Source of the DNA: Pyxicephalus adspersus
Lineage: Eukaryota > Chordata > Amphibia > Anura > Pyxicephalidae
Assembly (NCBI RefSeq): GCF_032062135.1
Contig: NC_092861.1
Span: 56,870,561-56,934,560 of the forward strand
Length of the DNA: 64,000 nucleotides
Direction of reading: 5' to 3'
A program made the position numbers and the translations under genes. The notes below the pieces were generated by a model. That model saw only the letters and a list, made by a program, of their open reading frames with translations, ran no database searches and was not told the DNA's origin. Positions 46,113 through 57,712 of the stretch are shown piece by piece (the stretch's first letter is position 1; each line of letters begins with the position of its first letter).

Positions 46113-47509
46113 AGATACTACTTGGGGTAGGAACAGCAATGGGTCCATGGTAAGCAGTGTGGATAAAAGAAACCTTCCTATTCCCATCTGTATATTACCT
46201 TTCCTTCATTTCCCTGCCACTCTGTTCACCACCTTAGGAAAAAGCTAGAAGTTCTACATATGGAGAACCATGTGTGTAATTAGAAAAATAAAAATTAGAT
46301 TTGTTCAACAAAAATATAAATAAATGACAACCTGTGGAACATGTAAGTACACCATAGTTTGCTTTGTGCCCAGGAGCCACCAACCGCATGGTTTTCCACC
46401 ATAGGTAAAAAGGGAGCTAGGAGGGGGCCAGTAATGAACCCAGCGTTCTTTCTGATGAAATTTTCTAGTATATAAATCTATACTAATCTATGTTAGTAAA
46501 TATTGGTCTATACACATAAAACAATTGTGAAATATTCCTATCAGTGATTTACATTACAACACAATGAAAACACCATTATGATGATAAGAATTTACAAAAT
46601 ATCTCAGAAGGAAATTTGCAAAAAGGATTTTTAAAATATTGAGCAATAATAATACACATAAACAGGAACATGTGAAGTACTTTGGCTGCTTCACTTTTAT
46701 AAATATTTAGATTTTGGGACAGCTTGTTTTCTAAGTGTTTTCCAAATAAAGTGTGCTAATATTCTCATTCAATATACCAACGTATGTTGCATCCCATTTC
46801 ACCTGGATGCTTGCCTCTCAGTAAATACACTCCTCTGGTATTAACATGTGATTCTATTTTCTTGCTCAGGAACAAATTGTATATTTGTATCATTCTGATA
46901 GTACTCCACATATATAAATGTGTTTGGATCACATATGCTGTACATGTATATGCGAAATGTGGTCTCAGTGTTAACAGAAAAATGAATTCATACATATAGT
47001 TTTGGTGTATTTACCAACATAAATGTTCATATCGTAAACACATAAATACAAACTTTTCTAGATCCTAATAGCTGATCCCATGTAAATGGTTTTGTATTTT
47101 TTCAGTACAGATACAGGAGACAACAAAATGCTCCCAGAGTGGTTCTGTATTTTTCTTACTACATAACCACATAATAGTAAGGAGGGTTGGAAGGAGTAAA
47201 TCCTAAGCTTTTCCCCCATTACAATGCACTGAATACAGAAGGTTAATCTTGCTTCTGTGGAGCTTGACATTGTTTTGTGACTTTGATCCCAAGTCCTACC
47301 CATCCTGATGTAAAGGAATGGGTAATCCTAATTGGTTTCAATATGATGATATACCCAAGTAAGTGTAATTACTTATCAAATTTCTGTAACCAAATACAAT
47401 AGGTAATGACACAGATGTTCACAGAGTTAGTAAGGTTGAAATAAGACACAAGTATATCCAGGAACAAAATGCATTGAAAAACTTTATTTAGGAACCCTCA
47501 ACCCAGAAT
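46110..47509. other. no recognised gene
   Basis: AT-rich sequence. The overlapping frames on both strands at 46765-46999 are shadows of the same low-information sequence. Confidence 0.4.
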
Positions 47510-47800
47510 TGATGCAGAGGAAGGTAAAAATTATAATGAACCAGGGTATAATTGACTCCAACAGGAAAGAACACATTTCTTCCTGGTACCTAAGGCCGTT
47601 GGATATTTCATTAATCAAAGGTGCTATTACCTATCAATTTGCATATACAGATATATTTTGTGCATTTAGGAATGCACCCAACTTTTGTGAAAACAAACTA
47701 CTGGGATGACTACAACTAGTTCCTGAGGGAGTCTATTCCATAGTTTTACAGCCCTTCCAGTCCTTGCAAAACCAGAGCATGCCTTCTTTTTTTGCAATGA
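47510..47800 (+). mobile_element. possible CR1-like LINE 3' fragment
   Basis: Blocks such as CATTTCTTCCTGGTACCTAA and AACTAGTTCCTGAGGGAGTC, then TATTCCATAGTTTTACAGCC and CTTCCAGTCCTTGCA, resemble the 3' untranslated part of CR1-type LINEs, which I recall as having a CTCCTG-GGGAG-TTCCA-A-TTTACAGCCCT pattern. There is no reverse transcriptase sequence here. The match is from memory and only moderate. Confidence 0.4.
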
Positions 47801-48489
47801 CCTGAAAGCAAATAACTTTGCGGCAAATTCACCATATTTCTTATACCTAGGTTTTCTTTAACTTACCTAACTTTAATAGGTGCTTTGATTAATAATATTA
47901 CACACTGCGTACTGATCACTTTCAGGATGTTGGTTCTTAGATGCAAAGGTAGTGAAAAACAATTCTACTCTTATCTGATTTTCCTTTATCCACATGCCTT
48001 GTAAATAAAAGATTATAATGACAATGATTGTTCCTCTTTTGGCTTTTACTTGTGATGCAAAGAGCAGGTTAATTATTCTTTCTTCTAAACACAAAAGGAA
48101 ATAAAGATATTTTGGATAAAGGCCAGACTCATTTTGCTTATGAGTGCTCTATTAACAATAGTAGGTCAATTCTATGACTACAGATATAGTTGCACAATGT
48201 TCTAGTTCAAACATTTATCACCTGAAAATTTCCTGTTGCGTTAACTCATTGACTGACTTCAAATTTAAAAATCCTTTGGAATCATTTTTTTTGTGTAATA
48301 GGCTAATTAATATTTTTCTATAACTTCAAGGAAAAATAGATTTTTCTTTGAGTGACTTTTCTTCTTTGTAAGAGGCACATTTATGTCATGTATATGCATA
48401 GTATTTTATATTTTTATATATATTCCAGGGCAATACTATGTTTATCCACTATGACAATTTAAATTCATATATTGTGGAGTAGTATATAT
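47801..48489. other. no recognised feature
   Basis: AT-rich, no supported gene. Confidence 0.4.
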
Positions 48490-48782
48490 CAGTGGTCACC
48501 AATCTTTTTAGAGCTACCGACCATTTAACTCACAGGCTTCGGACCACGCATGCGCAGGGAGCTGTGTGTCACTCAAAGGCGAAGAAACTCCCCCCAGAGT
48601 GACATCATGATTCCAGAGCCCGCCCACTCTCCCATCGCCCTGAGCCGGCATGGTCCTGTGGCCGGTGCGCAACCCCTCCCGCCCCCCCAGCGATGTCCTT
48701 CTCCTGACCTCGTTAGGGGGCGCACCGACCAGAGCTGCGGACCACCAAAATTTTCTCAGGGACCACTGGTTGGCGACCGCTG
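48490..48782. mobile_element. hAT-type MITE, 293 bp
   Basis: Left end CAGTGGTCACCAATC and right end GTTGGCGACCGCTG are inverted repeats with two mismatches. Flanks are AT-repeats (GTATATAT before, ATATATAG after), so an 8-bp duplication is compatible but cannot be proved. A second, internal GGACCACGCATGCGCAGG to CTGCGGACCACC pairing is present. The interior is GC-rich and encodes nothing recognisable. Confidence 0.82.
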
Positions 48783-49492
48783 ATATATAGTATAACTATC
48801 TGTAGTAATAATAGTGAGAGTAATATAATAGGCTGCTTGCATTTCAAAATATTCTATACAAGGTTATTAAAGCTGAAGTATTTTTGTATACTTGTAGATA
48901 GTCCTCTCTTTACAGGGTCAAGGTCATAGAAACAGGCACTAAGGGACACTACACAGTTTAAGGACAGGGAGGTATTTTAAAGTGCAATACACTGATTTGT
49001 GTCTGATCTAAGCTTGTCACCTTTTCTACAGAAAATCATAAGACTTATGATCTATTTCCTAGTAAGAATATTACACAATATTAACAAAAAGTCCCAATTT
49101 TACCAGCTAAGTCTTAAATACTAAAAGTGTAAAACACCCTGTAATTATTTGTGTATTCATTTCATATAGTTTGTATTAGTACTGTATATGACTTTCTGTG
49201 CAACCCCTAAACAAACTATTTTCCTGTGCTATTAGAATAATAATAATGTTCTATCTGTTAACAAGGAACATGCACCTATGCAGGCTCCTAATTCTGAAAC
49301 TTCACTCTCACTGTTAGCTGTGGACCAATCATCAGAAGCCTAGCCGCAGGATTTCAGAACATAGGAATCACATATAGGCTAAAGAGATTGGGTTACACAC
49401 AAAGTTTTCCAGCCTGCAGGTGGCACTGTCTATGTGCACTCATTGTATGTACAGATAGAAGTACACTTACATAAAAAATTACAGTGAATGTT

Positions 49493-49494
<2 letters not shown>
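48783..49494. other. no recognised feature
   Basis: No supported gene or repeat. Confidence 0.4.

Positions 49495-49535
<41 letters not shown>
49495..49535. repeat. (TA)n microsatellite
   Basis: About 20 TA units. Confidence 0.95.
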
Positions 49536-49537
<2 letters not shown>

Positions 49538-49839
49538 AAATGTTAGTGGTAAGCTTTTGAAAATGTTATTTCACATGTGAGTCCATTTGTAAACTTATAT
49601 TAAAAACGTAAGCAGGGTCCCTGTTAGAACAGTTCAGCAAATAATATTCCTATATATCCATAAAAACAATGCAAAAATTACTTAGGTTGGCACCTTGCCC
49701 ATTTATATTCCTAGTTAAGCCATGGGCTTCTACACTTACTTTCAATATTCTCTGGTATGTATGATAAATAGCCTTTCCAGTAGGATATACAGAAATGCCT
49801 CAAGGCTTTGCCCATATTTTGCATTTTGTATTGCTTGTT

Positions 49840-50056
49840 TCTTAAAGCAGGACTAAACCTTGGGAATACTTACCTGTCTCTGTTCCATCACAGGTCCCAC
49901 TATCTTCTCCTATTTTCACTTCGGCATTCCGATCTTCGGGCATCATGATTGGCAAGGCCAGGATGCTTGCCGGAGAGTTCATTCAGTCCTGGCACTCACA
50001 TGGAAAGAAGCTTTCTGAGTTCCTGTTCTCAGCTTGCAGCCCTTCTTCTTAACAAT
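49840..50056. repeat. probable interspersed repeat
   Basis: It starts TTAAAGCAGGACTAAACC, the same kind of end as at 30108 (TTTAAAGGGGACCTAAAC) and 15773, and runs to the foldback MITE at 50058. The right boundary is not defined. No coding content. Confidence 0.4.
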
Positions 50057-50057
50057 T

Positions 50058-50225
50058 GGGCTTGATTATTAAAGTTCTCCAAGGCTGGAGAGAATACACT
50101 TTTATCAAGGAAGCTGGGTGATCCTGGAATGGATTTCTTAAAAGTCATTTGCTACTTATTAATAAATGTTTTTAATCCAGGACCAAATTTATTCCAGGTT
50201 TGCTGGATCACCCAGCTTCACTGCA
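50058..50225. mobile_element. foldback MITE 'GATTTATTAAAG', truncated at the right
   Basis: GGGCTTGATTATTAAAGTTC, CCAAGGCTGGAGAGAATAC and CCAGGTTTGCTGGATCACCC are in family order. A deletion removes part of the GTGATCCAGCAAACC block on the left, and the right end stops at CAGCTTCACTGC. Confidence 0.88.
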
Positions 50226-52095
50226 TTGCATCAGCCCCATTGCATTAGCACATTACTAGGTGAACTCCATTTGAATGCAGGCCAATTTAGGAATGACTGA
50301 CAGTAACTAAAGCAAATAGCTATAAGCCGAGGGCTAGGACAGCACAGGTGGGGAGGAGTGGGCTGGAAGATTCTTTTAGTCTATAAATTCCCAATAGGGG
50401 CGGTACTGCCCACTGGTGGGCGCTTAAGAAACCTAAGGGGGAATTGGGCAATACGTACAGGGATCCTGCTCCCCCTGTGCTGCCCAGCTCTTCCTCCGCT
50501 GTTTGATCCACAGCCCCCACAGTTGGATCATTTGAGCAGTCCAGCATTTGCATATGGGAGTCCTATGAGATAATCCTACCCTCGGAATGCGTGCTGCTCC
50601 CACCTTTCACTTTGAAATATTCCTAATCCTCGTACACCAGCAGCAGTATGAGAGCTGTGTTTGTGTCCATGCTGCTGTTATTACACCCCATGTATAAACC
50701 TTCTTCTCTCCCACACCAATTGTACAAACGTGAAATTTTCAGGGGACACTAAGAGCTGATACTAAACTTAATTTCAGCCCCCTGGACATAACAAGTTGCC
50801 ACACCTATATTTGCACAGATCTGTGACATATGCCGCTGTAAAAAACAAAAAGAAACTCCCAATCTCACTGCACTTGTGTGAGATCGTCATCTTTCTTTTC
50901 TCAATGAAGCAATGTCCCTCCTGCGCATGCCTGTTTTTAGAGCCCAAGCCTCCTGATTCGTGACATGTGTATTCCAGAAGGCTCTGCGCTCCTATCCAGT
51001 CATAAGAGGGGCTTTGCAGAGAGTCAGGAGAGGCATTTAATTAAAAAAATAGTTTTTAATTAAAAAAAAAGTTTGCATAAATTGCACTTCCATGGCATTG
51101 AGCGTAAGGGTACTGCCAATTGTCTGTGCCAATTGCTTACCAATCTTGTGTTCAGACGGGCAGTGTGTTCAGACTGGCAGTGAGGTGGCATTGTGGTTAC
51201 TGCTTCCTCATGCCATGGAACCCTGGCTCGGGGAAGACGCTCAGTACCACTTACTGCCTCCTGGAGTCAAATCTGAAGTCGCCGCTGTGCAAGGGACTGA
51301 GCGGCTGGCGAGTGCCTGTTACACATAGCTGGCCACTTGCTACTAAGCTCATCTCACCAATGTCTGACCCAAAAAAGGTTGGGAACCAATGTTGTATTCT
51401 ATCAGACATAAAAAAGGGAGGGCCCAAAATACCTTCTGCAGATTCTAATACTTGTTTTGTGCAGAAATTAGACTAATCCTTTTAAGCGCAGGAGGGGACT
51501 ATCTACCTCCCCTTCAAAAAATAGAGAAAAGGCTGGAGGAATAAAACTTTAGGTTTCTCCTATTTGCATGCAAAAGAAATGGTATTTTATTTAGTGAGCT
51601 GCATTTTGCCAAAGTTTGACAGCAGAGGAGAGAAATACCATTTCTTTTAGTCGACAAAATATACTGCAGCACTTAGTGAATTGAGCAGAGTGTGTATTTA
51701 TACTTAAATGAGAGCACACATTTTCTGTAAAAGTGCACTCTTATTTGTGAAGTATAAAAATGACTAGCTTCTGCAAGAACAGAAATGTCTAGGGTGAAGA
51801 CATATAGCAAATTCATTTTAGGCCCGTTGGCTCTCCAACCTCCATTTTAAAAGCAATTGCACTTCTAACAAATGTGCTATTTCCAGAAGTGTATGTGAAG
51901 CCAATGCTTTTTTAGTTTTGGATAGAGCTGTCACCCCTACTATTGTCATGTTGTCCATTGTAACAGACTGAAAGTGAGGGAAAATTCAAAATTGTTACAG
52001 TGTCTCTGTACTTCTGGGTCTCATAGCTGATGAATGTATTGATGTGGCTGAAGTATAATCTGTCTCATGTACAGGCATTGTGACACTGATACATC
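50226..52095. other. no recognised gene; GC-richer stretch and one-sided hAT end
   Basis: The part at 50300-50620 is more GC-rich than its surroundings, but its frames on both strands are not coding-like. Around 51330-51384, CTCACCAATGTCTGACCCAA then AAAAGGTTGGGAACCAATG looks like the right end of a hAT element of the type whose left end is CAGTGGTTCCCAACC; no matching left end was found. Inverted blocks at about 51571-51590 and 51626-51648 (AAAAGAAATGGTATTT with AAATACCATTTCTTTT) suggest another small foldback. Confidence 0.4.
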
Positions 52096-52318
52096 GGCCC
52101 TGATTTATTAAAGCTCTCCATGACTGGAGAGGATACACGTTCATCAGTGAAACTGGGTGATCCAGCTAACCTGAAATTGATTTCTTTAAAATAATTTGCT
52201 ATTTGTTAGAAAATGTTTTGATTCCTGGACCACATCCATTCCAGGTTTGCTGGATCAGCCAACCTAATTGATGAAAGTGTATCCTCTCCAGCCTTGGAGA
52301 GCTTTAATAAATCAAGGT
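52096..52318. mobile_element. foldback MITE 'GATTTATTAAAG', full-length copy
   Basis: GGCCCTGATTTATTAAAGCT, GGTGATCCAGCTAACCTGAA, CCAGGTTTGCTGGATCAGCC and GGAGAGCTTTAATAAATCAA are in family order with both halves present. It is the best-preserved copy along with 18682-18899. Confidence 0.92.
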
Positions 52319-55300
52319 CATTAGGTCTTGCATTTACTGAATATGAGGCCACAGGTTCCCTTAAAAATTACACACAATCATATATTTAAATTGCACACAT
52401 TTAAAACCTGTATTTGTTTTATTCCATGGAGTAGATTACTGCAACCTACCAATAATAACTATAAAAACATATAACATGTGCCTTTGCTATCAATACAATG
52501 ATAAAGGCATTTTCGGAACAGTAATGTTATGCGGGCAGAAAAAAATACTTCATGCTTTATGGTTGTTGGGTTAGGGCCCCCATTCAGTTTAAATTTTGCT
52601 GCAGAATCAGTTGCTGCAGAAAAAAGTTTACAAGGCTTGTATTTTACCTAAGTATTTGGCTAATACTTTATTTAATTTCCTGATAATAAAATGTATGTAA
52701 TGATCTGTTCCCACCAGGCTGTGCATTTCTAAAATGTATATGTGTTGCCTTTCACATTGGCATGAATTGTGTTGGAGCAGTCCATTCACTTCAGTTGTCT
52801 GCTCAATGCATCACAAAAATAAATCTGAAAATGCAGAACATAGCATTGCACATAAGAGCAATGTTACTGTGCATTGCAATGTATTTTGTTCCATGGAATG
52901 GTTTGTTTGGAGAGCTATTAAGAATGAATTGCAGCGTGGTCTACCAATGCATGTGATGTGGAGTGCCATGCATTACGATTTTATGTATTATGCATTATGT
53001 TTTTAACCTGTATAAATCGTGCCAAGGGCCAAGATGAGCCATGGCTACTGTTTACTCCTATATGAATGCTGCAATAAATTAAAACCCTCATAATCCAGTA
53101 GCCCTAAAATAGTGCTACAAACCAGGCATAGGTTCTAACCTTTCAAAACTATTAAAAAACTATAGATAGGGTATCTTCACTATAATAATAATAGATAAAG
53201 GGTATCTTCACTATAATGAGCATCTGAATTTTCTAGGTGCCTGTGGAAAACAAAACACATAGGAAATTATATTTATTTACAATAGGAAAAAAGAATTGCA
53301 TCACATAAAGTGCCAAAACGAGGAAGATTATTACGGTTAAAATACAGTTTATTGGATCCGAGTAGAAAGACTGCAATGAACAGAGTCCACATAGCAAAGT
53401 GAATTGTCCATGTCTGTTCAATTTATCTGCAGACAGAAGTTAATTATTAAAAGCAATAACACAACTGTCAGAATGTCATATGTTTTTGCTTTTTCTTGGC
53501 ATGCAATAGATCAATAACATTTGGATAACCTGTAAAAGACCTTTCACGTATTCAAGTGATTTGCTAAGCTGCCAAGCAGCAATCTTTTCAGGAGTGCACA
53601 AGTCTATGATTGTGGTCACAGCTTCTTATTATGCTAGAGACTAAACTGACATGGTCTGCATGTGGCTGCATTAATAGCAGTCATAATGTACATAGCTTTA
53701 TAAATGCTTCTTGTACATATCCTGTAACATGCTTCATAATTCTTAAATATTGTGTACCCTATCTCCCTACAAATACCCTACAAAGCCTGCAACCTATAGA
53801 AAAATATCATACAGTGTGGTATTTGTGTTCATTCAAAATTATAGACCCTTGTCACACTTGTTGCTGCTGTGGTCCATATTTAAGAACATGACTTGTTTGT
53901 CTCAATCCACTGTCAAATGTCTGAACAGTGCACAGCATATGTTTAAAGTAAGGACTGATGTACATGCTGTTAGATGCAGTTAAGGATGTCACCCAGTCCG
54001 CAGGAAAGGAGAAGGCTTGCTGGTTACTTGCTTGCTCCATTTAGTAACAGAGACAAGATATGTAATCAGAATTTTGCCAGATGAATTTTCAATGTTTAAA
54101 TCAGATCATAGAAAGTTGCTGCATAAGTTTGGTATCAGAGATATGTACTAAAAACTGAGTTTGATAAATAAATAAATTGGTAAACCTAATACAATTGAGT
54201 AAATTAAAAATAACTTTCTATTTCACAAAAGGAGAGGAGAAGGGCAGGGAGAAAAGAGTAGCATAGACAAAAGGAAAAGACGAAGGGGTTAACAGAAATG
54301 TTATGTAGCTCTGTAATGGTATTATCTGATTTTTCGAGTTGTGAAGGTACATGGAGTTATGCTTGTGGTTATTTAATATGTTGAATCCCTTACGTTATCT
54401 GTGGAATGTACCTGGTCACACAGGTGTGTTCACGTAACATTCAAAAGAAATATAAAAAGAAATCAAGGCTTATATGAAACCTTACCATCATTTACATTAT
54501 CGGCTTTGTTCAAGAAAATGTTGCCAAATTCTAAAGTCCAAATCCAGCCCAAAAATGAAAATGCTGGAGTGTTGTGAAATAAAGAAGATATGGCTGCATT
54601 TGTATTTCCTACTCAATCTTCCATAGACTTACCACTGTAGCTGTATCCTGTCATTAAACTGAACTGGGCTCACAGGAGATCAAAATGGAAAGCCATGCCA
54701 AAGCTATTCCCAAAGAAGACCAGAGGAAGAAGAGGATCCCACATGTCTTGTGACCGGATTTAAAAAATAGTTATACTAGACATTAAAGAATGGGAATTTG
54801 CGTCTGCATCCTCCACGGCAAAAGTCAAAATACTTTATTTTGCTTTTCAGATCACGATAATGTATTTCAGTGCACTTAATTTAAATCCAGTATGTTTACT
54901 TTTCACCCTGCACACATAAATGCAGTGCTGTTGGTGTATACTAGGCCTACTAAAACCAACAGAGTTCAGTTTGCCACTGCATTGATCCTGAGTTTAGCAA
55001 CACAGCTAAATAAACTTTGATTGAGTTCTTACTGATAAACAAACTCTGCAACATGCATGTCAAACAATAAGTATAAACTCAAAGTGAACCTGTCAAGTAC
55101 TGAACTACATTTGCACATTCTAAACAAGCTGTAAAAGCATTAGAAAACAAACCTTATAATTAGCAGGATCTGATTAAAAACTCAACTTTGTTGTGACCAT
55201 TGAGGTTTTTTGAGAAGCAGTTACTTTATCTTACATGCAGCTACAGAGGTCAGAGATGGCTTGACTTGACAGTTCTTTTACTTCAGATTTGTAAAATATA

Positions 55301-55789
55301 AATAATTCAATTTCCATAGTCCTTACAATGGTGTGCATTAAAGTAATAAAATGGAACATGTTAAATATTTATGGGTATTTATGTTTTTCAAGTAATTGAA
55401 GTAATTGAGGTAGCACTAGCAACATGTGAAATGGGGAGGCTGTCTGGCAAAAAATGTTACCATTACACTTTTTTTTTACAGCATAAAATCTGGGTAAGGG
55501 TATTGTTTTCCTGTCTGGTTGGGCCCCTAATGCAGAGAGCATGTGTTCTTGATCAGTTTCTATTGGTTGGTTTTAAAGAAACAGGTTGGTCGCTTGTTGA
55601 TGTGATCTATTCTATACTTGTTTACATATATGATTTTCTCATGGAGGTGGTTCAGCATGCTTCAAGGTACAGCTTCAGGGTGGAATTTTAGGATTGGAGT
55701 AACAAAATTGCAGACTAGCCATTCAAAGTTCTTCTGCTTTCACAATGCTGGAAAAGCATATTTAACATATTAAGTTCTGCTGAAATTGC

Positions 55790-55792
<3 letters not shown>
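52319..55792. other. no recognised gene
   Basis: At 53169-53218 GGGTATCTTCACTATAAT is duplicated at 31-bp spacing. The stretch 52700-53000 has many TGCATT/AATGCA words but no defined element. Frames are short and without motifs. Confidence 0.4.

Positions 55793-55838
<46 letters not shown>
55793..55838. repeat. (TA)n microsatellite
   Basis: About 23 TA units. The plus-strand frame through it (alternating Ile and Tyr) is an artefact. Confidence 0.97.
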
Positions 55839-55843
<5 letters not shown>

Positions 55844-57049
55844 TCAGGTACAGCAAACCAAATTTAAAACATGAACCATGCAGACAGCATGTGTGCCCAG
55901 TTACCACATTCAATTTTCTGTTAACATATATACAAGGTCCTCATTGCTTGGCTTCTCTCCTTCAGGTTTTTTAGGTGAAATACAGGGGTATACATGATAC
56001 CTATTTTTTTTTAAAAATCTGTAACAGGACAGCCCTGTCTTTGCTTACCTACAGACATGTCAATACTTTTAATTTGCCATTTTTAAAACAGGGGAGAATG
56101 AACAGGGAAGACACAGTGAAAAAAAAAACATTTAAAGCAAGGGTGATAACAACGTCATAAGGTGAAACACTGTGACATGTTTTCCTGCCTTTGATTTCCA
56201 TATAATATAATTCTGTGATTTTAATATATTATAATTCCTTGATAATATATAACAGTGTTTCTTAATATTGTGTCTGGCCTGTGGTTAGACCTAAATTGGA
56301 GTCATGGGTTGAGATAATACATCTAAGAGAACAAATATGATCTTGAAAAGGAAATTCAAATATTGTAGGAAAAAGCAATTAAACTGGTAGGAGAAAAAAG
56401 AAACAAATTGAAGAGAAAAAGGGAAAATACCCGACATTAAAGCTGGTGGAAAGAACAGACATAAAGGATGGGATGACCAGCTATACACATGGCCTAATGG
56501 AAATTGTTAATTTGGAAGTATACCCTATTTTAATATTATAATTAGGTCCATTAAAAATCTAGAATATAACCCCAGGAGATACACATACAGTAAACTGTAT
56601 GCTTGCCTGTTCAAATGATGACAGCTTTGGATCCTAATTTACCCTTCTATAGGGTTGCCTAGTCAAGCAACCAAATATTTTATTGTACATATTATTAATA
56701 TTATATTATTGAATTACATTTATAAACTCTGTAGTAGTTGGTCCAGCAGTTTTCATGGCAAAAGATAAAAGCATCCTGGGATCAAAACTCATGACCATGA
56801 ACCAGTGAATAAACATAACACCTCCAATAAACCAGTCAAGCAGTTTTCCTTTACTTTAGGCCTATGGGGCAGAGGAATAATGTGAATTAGTTATTTAAGG
56901 ATATTGTTTAATAATCTGGATATCAGTCAACGAAACAAGTCTTCTTTCTGACAGGGGAAGTTTGACACTAGTTATTTTGTGCAGCCAATATTGCCAATGG
57001 CAAATTATTTTAAACTGACACTATGCAAATTGACTTGAAAACTTCCAAA
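55839..57049. other. no recognised gene
   Basis: AT-rich sequence before the LINE remnant. No supported feature. Confidence 0.4.
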
Positions 57050-57566
57050 GAATTGCCAATCCTGCTAAGATTGGTTCTCTTCATTTGATCCTTCCCATTT
57101 CCTATGCAGGGATCCATTAGCAAATCCATGGTAAAAAGATACTCCCGTAGCCTCTCTCTCCACTCTTCCGATGACCTTCTACTGACTTCCACACTCATAC
57201 CTTCATCGCACGCACGGCTACAAAACTTTTCTAGAGCTGCCCCAATTCTCTGCAATGGTCTTCCTCGTCCTATTCGCCTTGCTCCTAATTTCTACTCATT
57301 TAAAAGAGCATTCAAAACTCATTTATTCAAACTTGCCTACCCATCTTATTCTGTCCTTTGAAACCACCACTTCTTCCCACCACTACATATCTCTCCTCCT
57401 TTTGTGTGCTTATTCCTCCACCTACTAGCTCTTCTGGGCAGGATCCTCTCCTCCTGTGTCACTGTCTGTATCTGTCTGTCATTTGCAACCCTTATTTATT
57501 GTACTGCGCTGCATAATATGTTGGCGCTATAAAAATCCTGTTGAATATTATTATTAATAAATATTA
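57050..57566 (+). mobile_element. 5'-truncated LINE (L2/CR1/Rex-like) with coding end and 3' tail
   Basis: The element consists of the last part of a reverse transcriptase frame (57104-57361), then an untranslated 3' region: GGGCAGGATCCTCTCCTCCT, CACTGTCTGTATCTGTCTGT, then TTGGCGCTATAAAAATCCTG, and an (ATT/AAT)-type tail to about 57566. Its 3' region matches the short copies at 81-234, 14286-14395, 15931-16012 and 26124-26286. Simple-repeat tails and heavy 5' truncation are usual for L2/CR1-type LINEs. The exact 5' end is not sharp. The 3' end directly abuts half of a foldback MITE. Confidence 0.88.
57104..57361 (+). pseudogene. LINE reverse transcriptase, C-terminal fragment
   Basis: This 85-residue frame is the extreme C-terminus of a LINE ORF2-type protein, whose full form primes reverse transcription at the target site. 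It reads HARLQNFSRAAPILCNGLP, then RPIRLAPNFYSFKRAFKTH, then LF. The pattern AAP-LWN-LP--IR---S-FK--LKTHLF is characteristic of L2/CR1/Rex1-clade LINE proteins and lies just before their stop codon. The usual Trp of LWN is Cys here. The palm and fingers with the YxDD site, and the endonuclease, are upstream and missing, so it is inactive. The ATG at 57104 is only the first one in the open frame, not the true start. Confidence 0.85.
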
Positions 57567-57712
57567 CAACCTGGAATAGATTTCTTAAAAGTCATTTGCT
57601 ATTTGTAAGCAAATGTTTTCAAACAGATCCATTCTAGGTTTGCTGAATTACCCAGGTACACCGATAAAAGTGTATTTTATCCAGCCTTGGAGAGCTTTAA
57701 TAAATCAGGCCC
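57567..57712. mobile_element. foldback MITE 'GATTTATTAAAG', right half only
   Basis: It starts inside the left half at ACAACCTGGAATAGATTTCT, then CTAGGTTTGCTGAATTACCC, CCAGCCTTGGAGAGCTTTAA and the terminus TAAATCAGGCCC. The left ~70 bp are absent and their place is taken by the LINE tail. Confidence 0.9.

Noticed and set aside
48550..48783. Pro/Arg-rich 77-codon frame
   Set aside because: It lies inside the hAT MITE 48490-48782 and reflects its GC-rich interior.
50320..50573. Complementary 70-77-codon frames in a GC-richer segment, considered as a CpG-island exon
   Set aside because: CpG is not notably dense, there are no supporting splice sites, and both strands are open equally.
51092..51476. 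Two overlapping plus-strand frames (78 and 118 codons)
   Set aside because: No recognisable domain, and the 3' part is a probable hAT end.
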